Shown here: one piece after another, positions 21,588 to 33,630 of the stretch | Numbering within the stretch: the first letter of the stretch is position 1 | Layout: each line of letters opens with the position of its first letter | Source: Ambrosia x helenae | Lineage: Eukaryota; Streptophyta; Magnoliopsida; Asterales; Asteraceae | Assembly: GCA_030844895.1 (NCBI GenBank) | Contig: CM061227.1 | Location: forward strand, 73,286,593-73,350,592 | Reading direction: 5' to 3' | Length of the DNA stretch: 64,000 bases | Notes under the pieces: generated by a model | The model's input: the letters and a program-made list of their open reading frames with translations, nothing else | What the model was told of the DNA's origin: nothing | Database searches by the model: none | Made by a program: the position numbers and the translations under genes

Positions 21588-23696
21588 ATGGCATCTTCAC
21601 AACCACCAACTCCTAAAAGCCAAACCGGTTCGCACGATGTTGGTGCTTCTTCATCCCAACCCACGGTTGTTAAGGTGGTTCCCACGAAAAGAAACCCACT
21701 TGTTTGGAAACACTTTGATTTGTGTGTTATGACTTTTGGTCCAAACAAGGCGAGATGCAAATATTGTTCGGCTATGCTTAAACATGATGCTAACTCGACC
21801 TTGAGAGACCACGTGGAAAAACCATATTGTAAAATTTTGAAAGAACAAAAAAATTCTCAAGGTGGAGCCTCGATCACACAAGAAGGCGACTTGTTTGTGT
21901 ACAACTTGGAAGTGGTTCGCGAAGAAATGGGGAATTTTGTCATACAAGAAACGTTGCCTTTCAATCATTTTGACAACCCACGTTTGACGAGGCTTATTCA
22001 ACGAACGCTTCAACCAAGATACACACATGTAAGTCGTGTTACTCTTAGGCGTGATTGTTTAAAACGATGGAAACAAGCAAAAAATGAATTAATTACTTAT
22101 TTTGAAAATTTACAAACCGGTGTTAACTTAACAAGTGATGTTTGGTCCGCACCGCACGGTTCACCCGACTCTTATATTTGTGTAACGGCCCATTGGATTG
22201 AACCGTCTTCTTGGCAAATGATGAAACGAACTATTGCGTTTCGATTGTTTGATTACCCTCACACCGATACAAATATTTTTAATATGATTGACAAAGTTAT
22301 TCGAACGTTTAAGTTAGAAAACAAGATTTTATCAATATCTTTTGATAACGCGTCGAATAATACCGCGGCAATCACACAATTAAAATTAAAATACCAACCT
22401 ATTTGTGAAGGGGTATTTTTTCATAGTCGTTGTGTCGCACGCATAATCAATTTGGCCGTTCAAGATGGTCTAAAAATTATTGAAACACAAAGAGAAGGTT
22501 TTCGAAGAATGTTACGCGATATTTATAGCAACAACACAAGGCATGCTAACTATATAAAATTTTGTAAAAGTGTGAATTGCATTTGTTTGGGTCCGAATTG
22601 GGATCTACCAACAAGATGGAGTTCCACTTGTAACATGTTCGAAAAACACGTTTTGCAAAAAGGTAGTTTAAATGCATTTCATGAAATTTTGGTTAGTCGG
22701 GGAAAAGCGGCACCATACCACCCATTGAATTGGAATGTTATTGAAGCGGTTTCGGAAATGCTACAAGTTTTTAAAGCTTCAACCACCGCTTTGTCGGGAG
22801 TTTATTATCTCACAAGTTGTATAACACTTCACAAGTTATATAACATGACTAGAAAATTAGGAGAAATGGAATGTAGAGGTAGTCCGTACAAAGAAATGGC
22901 GGAAACTATGAAGGAAAAATTTAGAAAATATTTTTCGGAATTACCGCCGGTTTTTTCTTGTGCATCCGCTTTAAACCCATGTTACAATATAGGGGGGGGG
23001 GTAGAAAATATAATTGAAAATATTTGTGACGAGTTGGGGTTGAACACGGCAAAAGAACCACTTTTTTCGCAAGGTATGGTAGCAAGATTTAACAAACATC
23101 TTACGGATATGTATGATGTTTATTTTGAACGTTATGGTCAAATGTCGTCCATTCAAACGCAATTGAGAGAAGCTTCTAAAAATGTAACCGATTCGGACAT
23201 GTATTTATACAATTCTTTGTTGGACACGTCTAATAAACGTGCAAGAGGTAACACTCCTAGTAGCGAACTTGGGAGGTATGGTGCCGAAAACTATTTACAA
23301 GGTTTGACTCCCGATGAATTTTAAAATTTTGATGTGTTGGCTTGGTGGAAAAGTAAGGAAAATCAATTTCTGGTCTTAGCCGCCATGGCCCGAGATTTAC
23401 TAACCGTCCAAGCTTCCACGGTAGCTTCGGAATCCGCTTTCTCTATTAGTGGCAGGGTCATTTTGATACGTAGGACGCGACTAACTCCACCTTCGGTAGA
23501 GATGGCGATTTGCTTGAAGGATTATTTGGATGCGGCGGAGAGGGTGCAAAACATACGCTCACTTGAGGGAGAACTTGAATATGAAGGCGAAGTGTACGAG
23601 GACGAGGTGAACGCGGACTTAACCGAACCAATGTCGGAATATGAAGCCGAAATGGTTGAATGGATAAGAAGCAACTACGGTTCGGGTGAAGAGTAG
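21588..23696 (+). pseudogene. hAT transposase (BED finger), one premature stop
   Basis: A cut-and-paste transposase of about 700 codons. The ATG at 21588 has a favourable AAAAATGG context. An N-terminal BED-type finger is visible (W40, C57-x2-C60, H75, C81 region). The RNase-H-like core follows (SDVWSAPHGS, FDNASNNTAAI, WDLPTRWSSTCNMFE), and the C-terminal dimerisation domain shows STVASESAFSISGR and RTRLTPPSVEM. Two oddities: the usual R-C-x2-H-I-x-N-L reads RCVARIINL, so the His is Arg; and a TAA at 23322-23324 cuts off the dimerisation domain, although the same frame stays open beyond it. Probably a recently inactivated copy. Confidence 0.85.
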
Positions 23697-23954
23697 ACTA
23701 TGTTTGAAGACTTATTTCCTATTAAGACTATGTTTTTTAAGATTATGTTTTCGGATTCCTTAATGTTTTGATGTTTTGATGTTTTTTTTCTTCGGATTCG
23801 TTTATGTTTTGATGTTTTTTTTCGTGTTTTTAAGTTAATGAAATCGTATTTTTAAGTTACAATGTGTTTATAAGAATTTGTAGTGTGTAAATAGTTCAAA
23901 AAACAAAAAAAAAAAAAAAAATTTCTGCACAGCAGGCTGCAAAACAGCAGCTTG

Positions 23955-24175
23955 AAAACCGGTTTTTTTACCGGTTTTTTACCGGTTTTTTTACCGGTTT
24001 TTTCCACAAACCGTTTCCAACCCGGTTCCAACCGGTTTGGATAGTTGGTCCTCTCTAGGTCTGAAAACCGGACCGGTTTTCAAACCGGTTTTAAAAAAAA
24101 AACCGATTTTTTGGCGCCTCTACAACCCGAACCGGTTTACAAACCGGACCGGTTTAAAAAAAAAAAACCGGTTTG
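23955..24175. repeat. Subterminal AACCGGTT repeats of E5, right end
   Basis: Counterpart of the left array, with TACCGGTTTTT and AAACCGGACCGG units, ending just before the right inverted repeat. Confidence 0.8.
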
Positions 24176-24193
24176 TCCATGTCTAGCTGTAAT

Positions 24194-24485
24194 CATAACA
24201 ATAATAACAACCATAATGGAAAATAACAACAATACAATAATATATTTTACCATAATACATCATGATTTTCATTCATTTTCATTAATAACGATTACATCAT
24301 TTGTTCATACAACAAAAGGTGGTGATATCTAATCCCACATACATCGTTTGAAAATAACAAAATATCATAACATACTACGCTAGTCATAACTAGTCTAGCT
24401 AGGTAAAATACAAAAGATACAACATCCATCACTACTACAACCATCTCTAACAGCTACCACGATCCACCATCAACTGGAAACTTGA
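24194..24485. other. E3 spacer between extra ORF and gag (resumes after E5)
   Basis: Together with 20959-21102 this is the roughly 450-base untranslated spacer of E3 that E5 entered. It is rich in AT and CAAT/ATAA runs. I see no feature in it beyond the E5 target duplication. Confidence 0.5.
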
Positions 24486-25681
24486 CTAAGGCTGGGAAGG
24501 AGGCCGACGAGCGTACTGTGGAGCATTAAGCCGAATGGCTGCGTCCACGACAGCAATGTGATCATAAATCCGCTGGGCGCGATCCATATGCTCACCAAAA
24601 GGAAGACCACGTAAGCTATCCACACGAAGTAGATCATCAGCGTCGCGATTCAGCATAGAGTTCGTCTCAATGATGCGTGCCCAAATGGACCGCATCTGTG
24701 CATCAACGTGGGAGACAGTGGAAGAGAATGTCTCTGTCAGGGTCAAAAAGTCTTGCTCAAGAGCAAGCAAAGAGGAAACAGCAATAGCAGGCATACTTGC
24801 CGCCTCACGGGGCAGACCGGGAGAGAAGCTAACTGGTTGAGACGGACCTACCATCTCAGGGACCCCAGGAAAGACAGGAGCTGGCTGGGAAGAACCAGCC
24901 TCAAAAGGTACACTGGGAACCACAGGGTTAGCAGGGACCACTGTAACAACAGGGACAACTAGGATAGCAGGAGCAACAGGGACATCAATGGGAATAGGAT
25001 CCTCCGTAGGAACAACTAGGTCAACAATAGGCAACACGGGGGAGTGAGGTGGTGCCTCCACCTCGGGGCTGGCAGGGACAACATCCCTGGGGGCATCATC
25101 ACTATCAGTAGCATGGGCATGCATCCCAACGCGTCTAAGCTCGCTACTGCGGGCAGGACTGCCCACCAGAATAACAGCAGGATGATCACCCTCCATGGGC
25201 TCATCCTCATCATCTGAAACAAATGCACCATGAGGCGCTACCGGCACCTCACAAAAACGGGAAAAGGCTCGACAGGAGCCATGAGAGTGGGGGTAGGAAT
25301 CGGCTCGATGGGAGCCTCTGACACGACAGGCACACTCGGGCCAGCCTGACCCGATGGCCCAACACGAGAAGATGGGGCGACCGAATCAATGAATCCCAGA
25401 GGGAAGGTACGAATAGCAGGGACAGGGTAAACAGGTAATATGGGTGGGGGAGCGACGAGTGGTGGGGAAGTGACTGACGCCTCAGACATCGCATCCTCCT
25501 CACTAGGGTCCTCCTCCTCATCCTCATCCTCGTCATACTCACCGTCGACCATCATCTCGTCCGGCTCGACCTCATCGTCCGAACTCAATACCACAACCAC
25601 ATGGGCGTTGGGAACGTTCTCCACGATCTGAACACTGCTATTAGAGTCGGACATGTACTCGGATTCTTCAGAAGCAGACAT
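24486..25681 (-). pseudogene. Extra ORF between primer site and gag of E3 (about 397 codons, one frameshift)
   Basis: Not recognised. It runs in the sense of E3, starting at the ATG at 25681 about 250 bases after the primer site. The N-terminus is Ser/Glu-rich, then strongly acidic (EDEDEEEDPSEEDA). The middle is Pro/Val-rich low complexity. The last 90 residues look folded and helical (LALEQDFLTLTETFSSTVS, IWARIIETNSMLNRDADDL, HMDRAQRIYDHIAVVDAAI). The frame shifts once near 25240-25247. Composition matches neither gag nor pol. Nothing shows its role. Acidic and proline-rich stretches are seen in transcriptional activators and in chromatin-binding tails, but this is speculation. Confidence 0.6.
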
Positions 25682-25936
25682 TTTCTTTCCTGGCAAAAGT
25701 ACCGTACTATATATACATAAATATTTAATCAATTGAAGCAAGAACATCTATACTTCCAAAATTTTACCATCTACTTTTTGTTACTTCCCTTGGCGTGCTT
25801 GGCTAGGCGATTCGGGACTTCCTTTGCTAATATATGTTTCGTGTTTGTTTTTAAGAAAATATATTTTTTTTTCTCTTTCAAACCAAAAACCGGTTATAGT
25901 CTAGATTTTTTCCAAAATACTAGTTCGCTATAACCT

Positions 25937-25950
25937 TGGCTCTGATACCA
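25937..25950 (-). other. E3 primer binding site (tRNA-iMet)
   Basis: The minus strand reads TGGTATCAGAGCCA four bases inside the 5' LTR end at 25955. Confidence 0.9.
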
Positions 25951-25954
25951 TTTC

Positions 25955-28900
25955 TGTCACACCACGACAACGGCGGAAACACATGGCGTGGACGCGAAAG
26001 AGAAACGTTTCATAGCCAAGATTAAACAAACACATAATTTAGAAAATAAACATTCATTAGACGGCGGAAAGTATTTTGTTTAGGTACATGTCCCAAAATG
26101 TATATTTTAACAAAATAAGGATTTTCAACTATTTCCTAACCCCATAGGAAATATTAGTAAATCCGTAACAAAAGTCCGTCTCGTCTTTATTTCGCCCGCC
26201 CTAGCCATTTCACGCCTTCACCTTCTTAGTTACCTGAAAGATATGTTAGGGAAAACGTCAATATATAAATATATTGGTGAGTTTCACAGGTTTTGACACA
26301 CAAATAAATTAACATTCATTTGTAAATAAGTGCGCATAACGAAATAAGAAATGTGCTACATATAACATTAGGGTAGCTAGTCCTAATACCGATGGAATCC
26401 CCATGAGCCCATAACCAAAACCAGACTACTTTACATTGCCCCGCAAGTTGTTTACATGGTAACAACTAATTTAGAATATCGTCGCACCCCGTGGTCCTTC
26501 CGTGTTGATCGCTAATCAACCGGGGTGGGTCTCGTCAAGAACCAATAGTACTATTCCCATATTCTATGGCTACATCACTTTGTATAAATGGTTACGGTTA
26601 ACTGCGGAGACTTCACGTCCCATGTGACTTTACCGTTACCCATGTGCCCATCTTATGTACCATTTCATACTTTCACATGTTATCGCACATTTAATACTTT
26701 CTTACTGACATATCTTTTCCCCGAGTTTAAAAACATTAAAACAGAAAAGGGGCCGTGAAAACTCACCTCAAGCGTGTCACGAAATCAGAAAATAGTCTTT
26801 GCCAAGTCCAATGTGAGACTACCTACATGTGTCCTAATTTAATAAGGCACTGGTCTCAGAGTGTGTGTCTTACTAGCAAGTTGTCTTTCCCCAACTCCCG
26901 ACACCACGTTTACATATTCGGTTTAATTAGGAATATACCCTAGTCTTAGGTCCGTTGGTGATGATTTATCCCGTTACAAGTTTCACTTAACTTATATTAT
27001 AACCGTTGCTATTAATTTCCAAGTTAGTTGGTTTCGTCATCGCGAACCCCGATCATTGCCCGTTTTCCTTACACGTCATGATCATTAAACATATTTATCG
27101 ATATGTATTTACTAACTTGTATTGATATTTCGTTATGTCTTCCGACTCGACTCACTTTTATTATATATTTATTTCCCATAAAAATAAATATACAAAGATC
27201 TTGTCGAACGAGATTTATTTTATGTTAAGTATTTATTTTTCATATAAGTATACATATACTTATAATAACATACTTAACTTATTTTATTTCTTACAAATTC
27301 TCCCATTTTACTTCCAACACTTAGGAAAGTGTTTATGTATATTTTTCACCCTTAATAATCCTTACATATATTTTGTTCACAAAATATATACATATTTTCT
27401 TACTTAGAATAGTTAAACCGTAATCGCCGTATACTCGTATCTTGTAGGAAGTTATACTCGTATACTTATCCGTCCGATTTACGCTTTTGTTCGATTTATG
27501 CTTTGTTCGTTTTACACGTAGTCCGATAGCTCGCCGCATTGACATACGTCCGCTTTCCCGATTTCTTAACTTATATATATATATATATATATATCTTTTG
27601 TAGGAAATCATACTACTTGCCGGTTTACGCATTTTCCTACTTTCGAATATATATATTAACTTGGATGTTTTATTCCTAAAAATTCTTACAACACTTTTAC
27701 ATCCCCATAAATGTAAAAATGCTTTTTTTTTTATATAAAACATCACAAGTTGTTTACATTACCATTTTTCTTACAAAAATATTAGTGTTTATATTTTCCA
27801 ACACTTATGGTAAATTTATATTTTTATAAAATACTTTTTATAAAAATATCATTCTTACAAAATAAATATTTGTGTAAGTTTCCTTACTTTTACAAAAACA
27901 ACCCTTTTAAAATATAACTTTTCATTCTCAACCTTTTACTTTCTAAAGTTACATTTTTCAACATAAAGTTTTCAAAATCACATTTTACACCCATGGACTT
28001 TCCAAATTTATTTTTCAAACCTCTAACTTTACAAAAGTTATATATTATTCCCAAGACTTATAAAAATGACAATTTCTATGACGACTAGTAAACTTGAACG
28101 TGTCAAAATTTACAATAAGTGTTCTTTTCACTATCCAACACTTTTATTAGTCTCATATGGTCATTTTAAGTCTACTAACATGTTTGATTTAAGTCTTGGA
28201 GTCCATTTGTTCATACTTGTATTTTTAAAGTCTACAACTTTATTTTTGTGATTTTAGCTTCATTACATTTTGTTACAAATATTTCATGTTCAAATGGTTC
28301 CATTAGTCATAATATGATGATCAAAACCATTTTTAGGTGTATTAGGTGTTACTTTATGTTTTTCATCCAAACAACTTCTAAAAAAATAAAAATACTAGAA
28401 CATACAATATTTTTGTAACAAAATAACATCACCAACCACCCTAAAACTCATGTTTATGACCATCTTTGTAAACGTTTCATTTCATTGTTAGAAAACACAC
28501 AAAACCTTGTTTAAAAACTTTGGTTAAAAGCACCCCAAAAACAACTTGCAAGTCAAGCATATAAATAAATAAAACTTGAACAAGATAAGTTTTAAGAAAC
28601 TTACTACTAGCACAAGGCTAGGGAAGTCACAAAAACACTTGATTATGAAGGAGTTTTAGTGTGTCTTCCAAGGGTTAAGCTCCTAGCACTTGTACACACT
28701 TGATTTAGGGTAGGAATGAAGTGATTTTTGTGTGTTATTTGCTTGAAAATGGAAGTGGGGGTGGGGTTTAAAGGTCTCGGCAGCAGCAAATCAGATTTTT
28801 TTAGAGGTTTGGACTTTGTTTTGTGATGGTAAGAATGAGTATTTAATGGTTTATAAAGTGTATTTTAGGATTATAAAACTAAAATATCTTAAGCATGCTT

Positions 28901-29556
28901 TATCCTCCTCATGATGTCCCTCACTTTAGCCAACATTAGGGTGGCTATGGAGGCTTCCATGGCTGGCCAAAAAGGCCTTGTGGGTCCCACATTATGTTCC
29001 AAAATATCTTGCAATTATTTAGTTAGTTTCGAATCGGTTCGATTAGGGTTTTTTCGGTTTTTACGCGTTCTTATTACGAGCTATTCTGGACATATAATTA
29101 ACTTCTAGTTACCCTTAAGCATAGCCTAGTTTAAGTATTGGTAAGTTATTTAGGCTCTTACCGGGTGAAATTATATATTTTACGCGCATCGGGTGCGATA
29201 CGCGAACTTTATTCGCTACCGGGAGATTTTAATTTGGAGTTTCCATTTATAGTTTTGGGGTTCCAAAACACTTTATATTTCATAAAAATACCCTTTATTT
29301 TATATCCTAGGCTTTCGGGATCGTTTTCGGTTATTTATTTATTGCCGGGTAATCACCAACGTCCGTTTCGGACTAGTTTATTCTTATGCGATTCCGTCGC
29401 ATTTCTAATTAAACTAAGGCATTCCTATGCCATCTATTGGAGTCCGCTATTTTCCGAATACTCAATTATAATTAATTGATATTAATTCTTGCTTAGAACG
29501 GTTAATTACATATATTAATTACGTACGGATTTACCTTAATTTTGCCGAACGTCACA
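25955..29556 (-). mobile_element. E3 5' LTR (3602 bp)
   Basis: Near-identical partner of 12679-16304; its outer end is followed by CCATC at 29557-29561. Scattered single-base differences (for example ACATGGCG against ACGTGGCG) and a shorter TA run are all I see over long stretches. Transcription should run leftward, probably from a TATA-like TATAAACC on the minus strand near 28850; the promoter assignment is weak. Confidence 0.9.
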
Positions 29557-29561
29557 CCATC

Positions 29562-29924
29562 GCTGGATCTATTCTTAGACTAATAGGACAACATTCCTCA
29601 GGATTAACCTGAATCACCTTGAGATCTCGTCGAAGTTCTAGATTTTTAATAACGAACACGTGCAATCTGGAAGGGTGAACGCCTGTATTCTGAGTCTTCT
29701 GTCTAGGCTGGCATTGCGCATATATCCCAATCAACGAGGGACCCGGATGCCTACCTGGGAATTCTTGGGATGAGTGTTCACTTATAGGCTAAAGCATGTC
29801 TTCATATGTTATAGAATCTAGAATCTTTGATAAGTCAACGTTTTCGTTTATTCGTTGTAATTAATGAATAAATGATTACATTCCTATTATAACCTCATTC
29901 ATTTCATTGTGTCTCTTACAGATC
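29562..29924 (+). other. E2 leader (resumed after E3)
   Basis: Untranslated leader between the E3 insertion site and the gag ATG at 29925. It ends in TCTCTTACAG just before the start codon, which resembles a splice acceptor. No ORF of note. Confidence 0.5.
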
Positions 29925-30128
29925 ATGCCTCCACGTCGCAGCGCTCACCTCAACAGTGGTGACAATCATGATGAAGGAAGTAGCAATCACAACCATAACC
30001 ACGACACTAACCACAACAACAACAACACAATGGTGTCGATGCTCAACTGGCTGCAATCATTTCTCAACAAATGACGCAGCAAATCGCAACTCTGGTTCCC
30101 AACTTACTAGCTCAAGTCATCCAGTTGA

Positions 30129-30175
30129 ACGGCAACGGGAACGGTAACGGCAACGGGAATGGAAATGGAAACCAC
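30129..30175 (+). repeat. Asn-Gly codon repeat in E2 gag
   Basis: A hexamer-like GGNAAC run encodes seven or more Asn-Gly pairs. Low-complexity linker between the N-terminal helix and the capsid part. Confidence 0.8.
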
Positions 30176-30882
30176 AACGGGATTAGGAATGGTCTTCCGC
30201 CTGTACCCTTAAGCACTTTAATTCTTGTAATCCCCCAAAGTTCAGTGGAGAAGAAGGAGCTACAGGACTCCTACAATGGTTTGAGGGTATTGAGAATACC
30301 TTCATCAACAGTGAGTGCCCCGACAACTTTAAGGTCCGTTATGCCATGAGTGTTCTTCACAAACGAGCACTCACTTGGTGGAATGAGGAAAAGTGCACTC
30401 GTGGGGCTGAAGCTGCACTGGCCTTAACTTGGGATCAAGCTAAAGAAATTATGAAGGCAGAGTTCTGCCCTCGTAATGAAATCAAGAAGCTGGAAGATGA
30501 GTTTCATGATCTTGCTCAAGATAGTGGAGAAAACCTTGCTTACAACACTCGTTTTCACGAACTTAGCCTACTGCTACCCCACAAGGTCACCCCTTGCCTA
30601 TTGCAATCAAAAAATACATTGGTGGCTTACCGATGCAGATTCAAGACACGGTGTGGGAAGGAACCCTGCTACTTTGGAGGAAGCAAAGCGTTTGGCTGCC
30701 ACCCTAACAGATAACCATGTGAAGGCAGGAACCCTGACTCGAAAAGGGGAAAAGAAAAAAAAGGATACTCCCAACTGCCGTATGATATCAAAAACCGAGG
30801 CTCAACCAACCCGGAAAGTGCAGGTCAGAAATTTTGCAATAGACACCACTGTTCCCAACCCAACAAGAAACAATACAACAGG

Positions 30883-30982
30883 NNNNNNNNNNNNNNNNNN
30901 NNNNNNNNNNNNNNNNNNNNNNNNNNNNNNNNNNNNNNNNNNNNNNNNNNNNNNNNNNNNNNNNNNNNNNNNNNNNNNNNNN
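30883..30982. other. 100-N assembly gap, probably an unmerged overlap
   Basis: Exactly 100 N. The roughly 230 bases before it (from GGGAAGGAACCCTGCTAC near 30655) are repeated directly after it (from 30983). The left copy has extra or missing bases in homopolymers, as at a low-quality contig end. The gap is most likely negative in size. Confidence 0.85.
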
Positions 30983-32882
30983 GGGAAGGAACCCTGCTAC
31001 TTTGGAGGAAGCAAAGCGTTTGGCTGCCACCCTAACAGATAACCATGTGAAGGCAGGAACCCTGACTCGAAAAGGGGAAAAGAAAAAGGATACTCCCCAA
31101 CCTGCCGTTGATATCAAAACCGAGGCCTCAACCAACGGAAAGTGCAAGGTCAGAAATTTTGCAATAGACACCACTGTCCCACCCAACAAGAAACAATACA
31201 ATGGGAAGCTACCTAAGTGTGACACCTGCCAGTATCACCATCCAACCCCATGTACCCTGCCGACAGTGCACCAATTGTCAAAGGTATGGGCATCTTGCTG
31301 ATGCTTGTCGAATCCCTGCTCACAAAACGCTCTTGCTTGCTCCAAATAACCCCGCTAGAGACCCACCAGCTGTAACACCCCCAAACCGATGGCGGAAACA
31401 TCGGGATGTCACGTATTGATGATTGTTCAGTAGCTCATGGTGAATAATAATTTTCATTAAATAATTTAAAATAAGTTACATACAATTGTTCTAAGAATTT
31501 GTACATCAAATTGAATAAAACTATGCAAACATCTTCAAGCATCAATTCAAATCTTCAAGCAAGTAAAACCTGAAACATGTTAAAGTTGAAAATATTTTGG
31601 GTCAACAAAATGTTGGTGAGAATTACATAGGTTTTGATAATCGAATAAAATTGTTGTGCAATTCATGTGTCATGGCAATCTAGTCCATATGTGAAAACAT
31701 ACTAGAGGTAAATCGAGTGCATAATCAACCATTGTGACTGTTGTATTGTGGTACATCCCATACGCTCATGGTTCACTCGTTTATATTGCAGTAACAAACA
31801 CCCACGCTACCTTTGTAGGAGGCACGTGTCCGGGTGGGATTGTCAGTCCAATAGATCTATCAATGTATACCGTCGGCTGATAAATGTTTATGCTAGAAAT
31901 TGTGCTTACCCTAGTCATGTTTAAGACATAATGCAACATAGAAAAACACATAGACACATTGAATGATTGAATTGCATAAATGATGTTGTAACATGTTTCA
32001 CCCCAAAAATGGTGATAAATAGAAAAGGGGCTATGTAAAACTCACCTTAGCAAAATGTTATCTCTTGAAAAATAGAATAGTGGTGTTGCCCAAATGTGTC
32101 AAGTATCACCCTATAATAAGGTAATAAATATGTCTAAGTCTATCTAGACTACAAATGTATATGTCCTAGGGCTTCGAATTAGGGATAAATGCTTGTTTGA
32201 TTATTATTAAAAATGTTTGATAATTGAGAGAATATTAGTAATTAATTAGACAAAAATCTTTTAATAAAAATTTAAATTTAAGATGGTCACAAGAATGTGT
32301 TTAAAGTATAAAATAATTTTATAAAATTATTTTCTTTAAAATAGAATATTAATTCTATTTATAACAAATTGTCAAAATTTAACTTTAATATATAAAAATA
32401 TTAAAATTAAAGAATTATTAGTTTAAAATTTATATTTCTAATCTAAATATTCAGAAATAATTTATAAAAATTTTGGTGCAAAAATATTAAAAATTGGATT
32501 TATTATGATTTAATTATGATTAAAACTAACAAAAATTGATTAAAAATATTAAATAAATGATTTTTCTGAAATAAAAATCATTTTAGAAAAGCTTTAATGT
32601 TATAAAAACTCAGAATAAATTTTGTGGAAATTTATATAATCGTTTTGATATTTTAATAAAATTTTATAAATATAATAGAATAAACTTGATTTATTTATTA
32701 AATATATTAAATAAATAAATTTTTGAAAACTAAAAATTGTAAGTTAAACTTTTACATCAGATTAGCTAAAAATAATTTTTTTAGATTTTATAAAAGTGTT
32801 TTAGTATTTTAAAATGAATTTATGAATTATAAGTAATATATATAGATTTTGAAAACAAAACAAAAAAAGAAAGAAAAAGAAT

Positions 32883-32965
32883 GCTGCTGCCAGGGGTCGA
32901 ACCCGCGTGGCTGGCTCAGCAAGCAACAAACACAACCACTTGGTCCAGACCAGTGGTTGTGTTAT
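32883..32965 (-). other. tRNA-like module in E4 (LTR sense)
   Basis: On the minus strand CTGGACCAAGTGG is a relaxed A box and GGGTTCGACCCC a B-box-like element. It corresponds in place and direction to 10921-11005 of the E2 LTR. Confidence 0.45.
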
Positions 32966-33549
32966 GTTTTAGTTTATTTAAATTATATAATTTAAACGAT
33001 TTTCGTGTTCTTCCCCAAATAAGGCTTTCGAGCCCTATTTTTTGCAATCGACTAATCCACACATCAATAACCCAATTAACCTTAGGGCTATTGATGTGTG
33101 AATACCGAAGGTTAAAACCCTAAAAAAAAATCACACTTACAATGTAGTATCGATCTCGAATGCTCAGTCAACCTAAAAGTCAAACGCGATCGAAAAATCA
33201 AGAACAGAGGATGATTGTGAAGAATGGAGGTGGAGAAAGATGTATTGGCCAGTTGTGATGGTCCAGGAATGCTTCAATTTATAGGGTAGTGGCTTGGTGT
33301 TCGAAATGGCAAGTATTGACCTCGTCATTAATGTTGACGCGTCGAGGATCGATTTTGGTAACAATTGGCTGTTAATAATCGTCGTATGAGTCCTAACAGG
33401 CCGATAATCGTGCAATCTTTCCTATCTTGGATCAATTACGCGCCAAAGATTGTTAATTATGGTGATCGATGGTCACAGTTGACCTTGCTAAGTCAACTGT
33501 TAGTGTAAATATATGGTAATATACAAGACGAGTTGAAGAAAACAGAAAG

Positions 33550-33630
33550 GTTGTGTAGCCCAGTTGGTTGGGCGGTTTGTTGTTGTTGACCCGGCTGAGG
33601 GCTCGGGTTCGAATCCCGGCCCCAGCACAT
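33550..33630 (+). other. tRNA-like module in E4 (LTR antisense)
   Basis: GTAGCCCAGTTGGTTG (33555-33570) is a good A box, GGGTTCGAATCCC (33605-33617) a near-perfect B box, and a run of 12 or more T follows at about 33632. This is the best pol III-like unit in the window. Its spacing is tRNA-like but I cannot draw a full cloverleaf, so a tRNA-derived SINE head is more likely than a tRNA gene. Confidence 0.55.

Larger units (their letters stand above)
21111..24185 (+). mobile_element. E5: hAT DNA transposon (3075 bp)
   Basis: The ends read TAGAGATGGTCAAA on the left and, reverse-complemented, TAGACATGGACAAA on the right, imperfect inverted repeats of hAT type. GCTGTAAT flanks both sides (21103-21110, 24186-24193), the 8-base duplication expected of hAT. 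It carries its own TATA box and one transposase gene. It sits in the E3 leader between the extra ORF and gag, so it is younger than E3. Confidence 0.9.
12679..29556 (-). mobile_element. E3: nearly complete chromovirus with extra ORF, minus strand
   Basis: LTRs at 25955-29556 (5') and 12679-16304 (3') begin and end TGTCACACC/ACGTCACA on the plus strand. CCATC occurs at 12674-12678 and 29557-29561. Reading leftward from the 5' LTR: tRNA-iMet primer site, an extra acidic/proline-rich ORF, gag with an intron, protease, reverse transcriptase, RNase H, integrase with chromodomain, purine tract. The two LTRs are almost identical by eye, so the insertion is young. The coding region has only one frameshift in gag, one in the extra ORF and a few in-frame stops. 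The hAT element E5 is inserted between the extra ORF and gag. Confidence 0.9.
29925..31365 (+). pseudogene. gag: E2 gag, frameshifted, interrupted by a gap and by E4
   Basis: The ATG at 29925 (MPPRRSAHLNSG) opens an Asn/His-rich head with a frameshift near 30035. A helical QQMTQQIATLVPNLLAQVIQ stretch and an (Asn-Gly)n run follow. The capsid part is recognisable: LLQWFEGIEN-like, ALTWWNEEK, AKEIMKAEFCPRNEIKKLE, AYNTRFHELSLLLPHKVTP. Knuckle-like CDTCQYHHPTPC and a true C-x2-C-x4-H-x4-C (CTNCQRYGHLADAC) lie at about 31218-31308. E4 enters 60 bases later. The stretch 30650-30882 is repeated after the N gap, so the gene is not really as long as it appears. Confidence 0.75.

Noticed and set aside
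21127..24175. A CRISPR-like or satellite array
   Set aside because: The AACCGGTT repeats are irregularly spaced and confined to the two ends of a hAT element; they are subterminal transposon repeats in a plant genome.
25200..25250. A roughly 40-base intron (GTGAGG...TTTCAG) joining the two frames of the extra ORF in E3
   Set aside because: It is too short for a plant intron, and a single-base frameshift explains the two overlapping frames equally well.
30476..31042. 188-residue ORF spanning the N gap
   Set aside because: It is created by the unmerged overlap; the residues either side repeat the same gag segment.
33550..33630. A functional tRNA gene
   Set aside because: A and B boxes are good, but I could not pair an acceptor stem or a normal anticodon arm, and the unit lies within an LTR with a counterpart in related LTRs.
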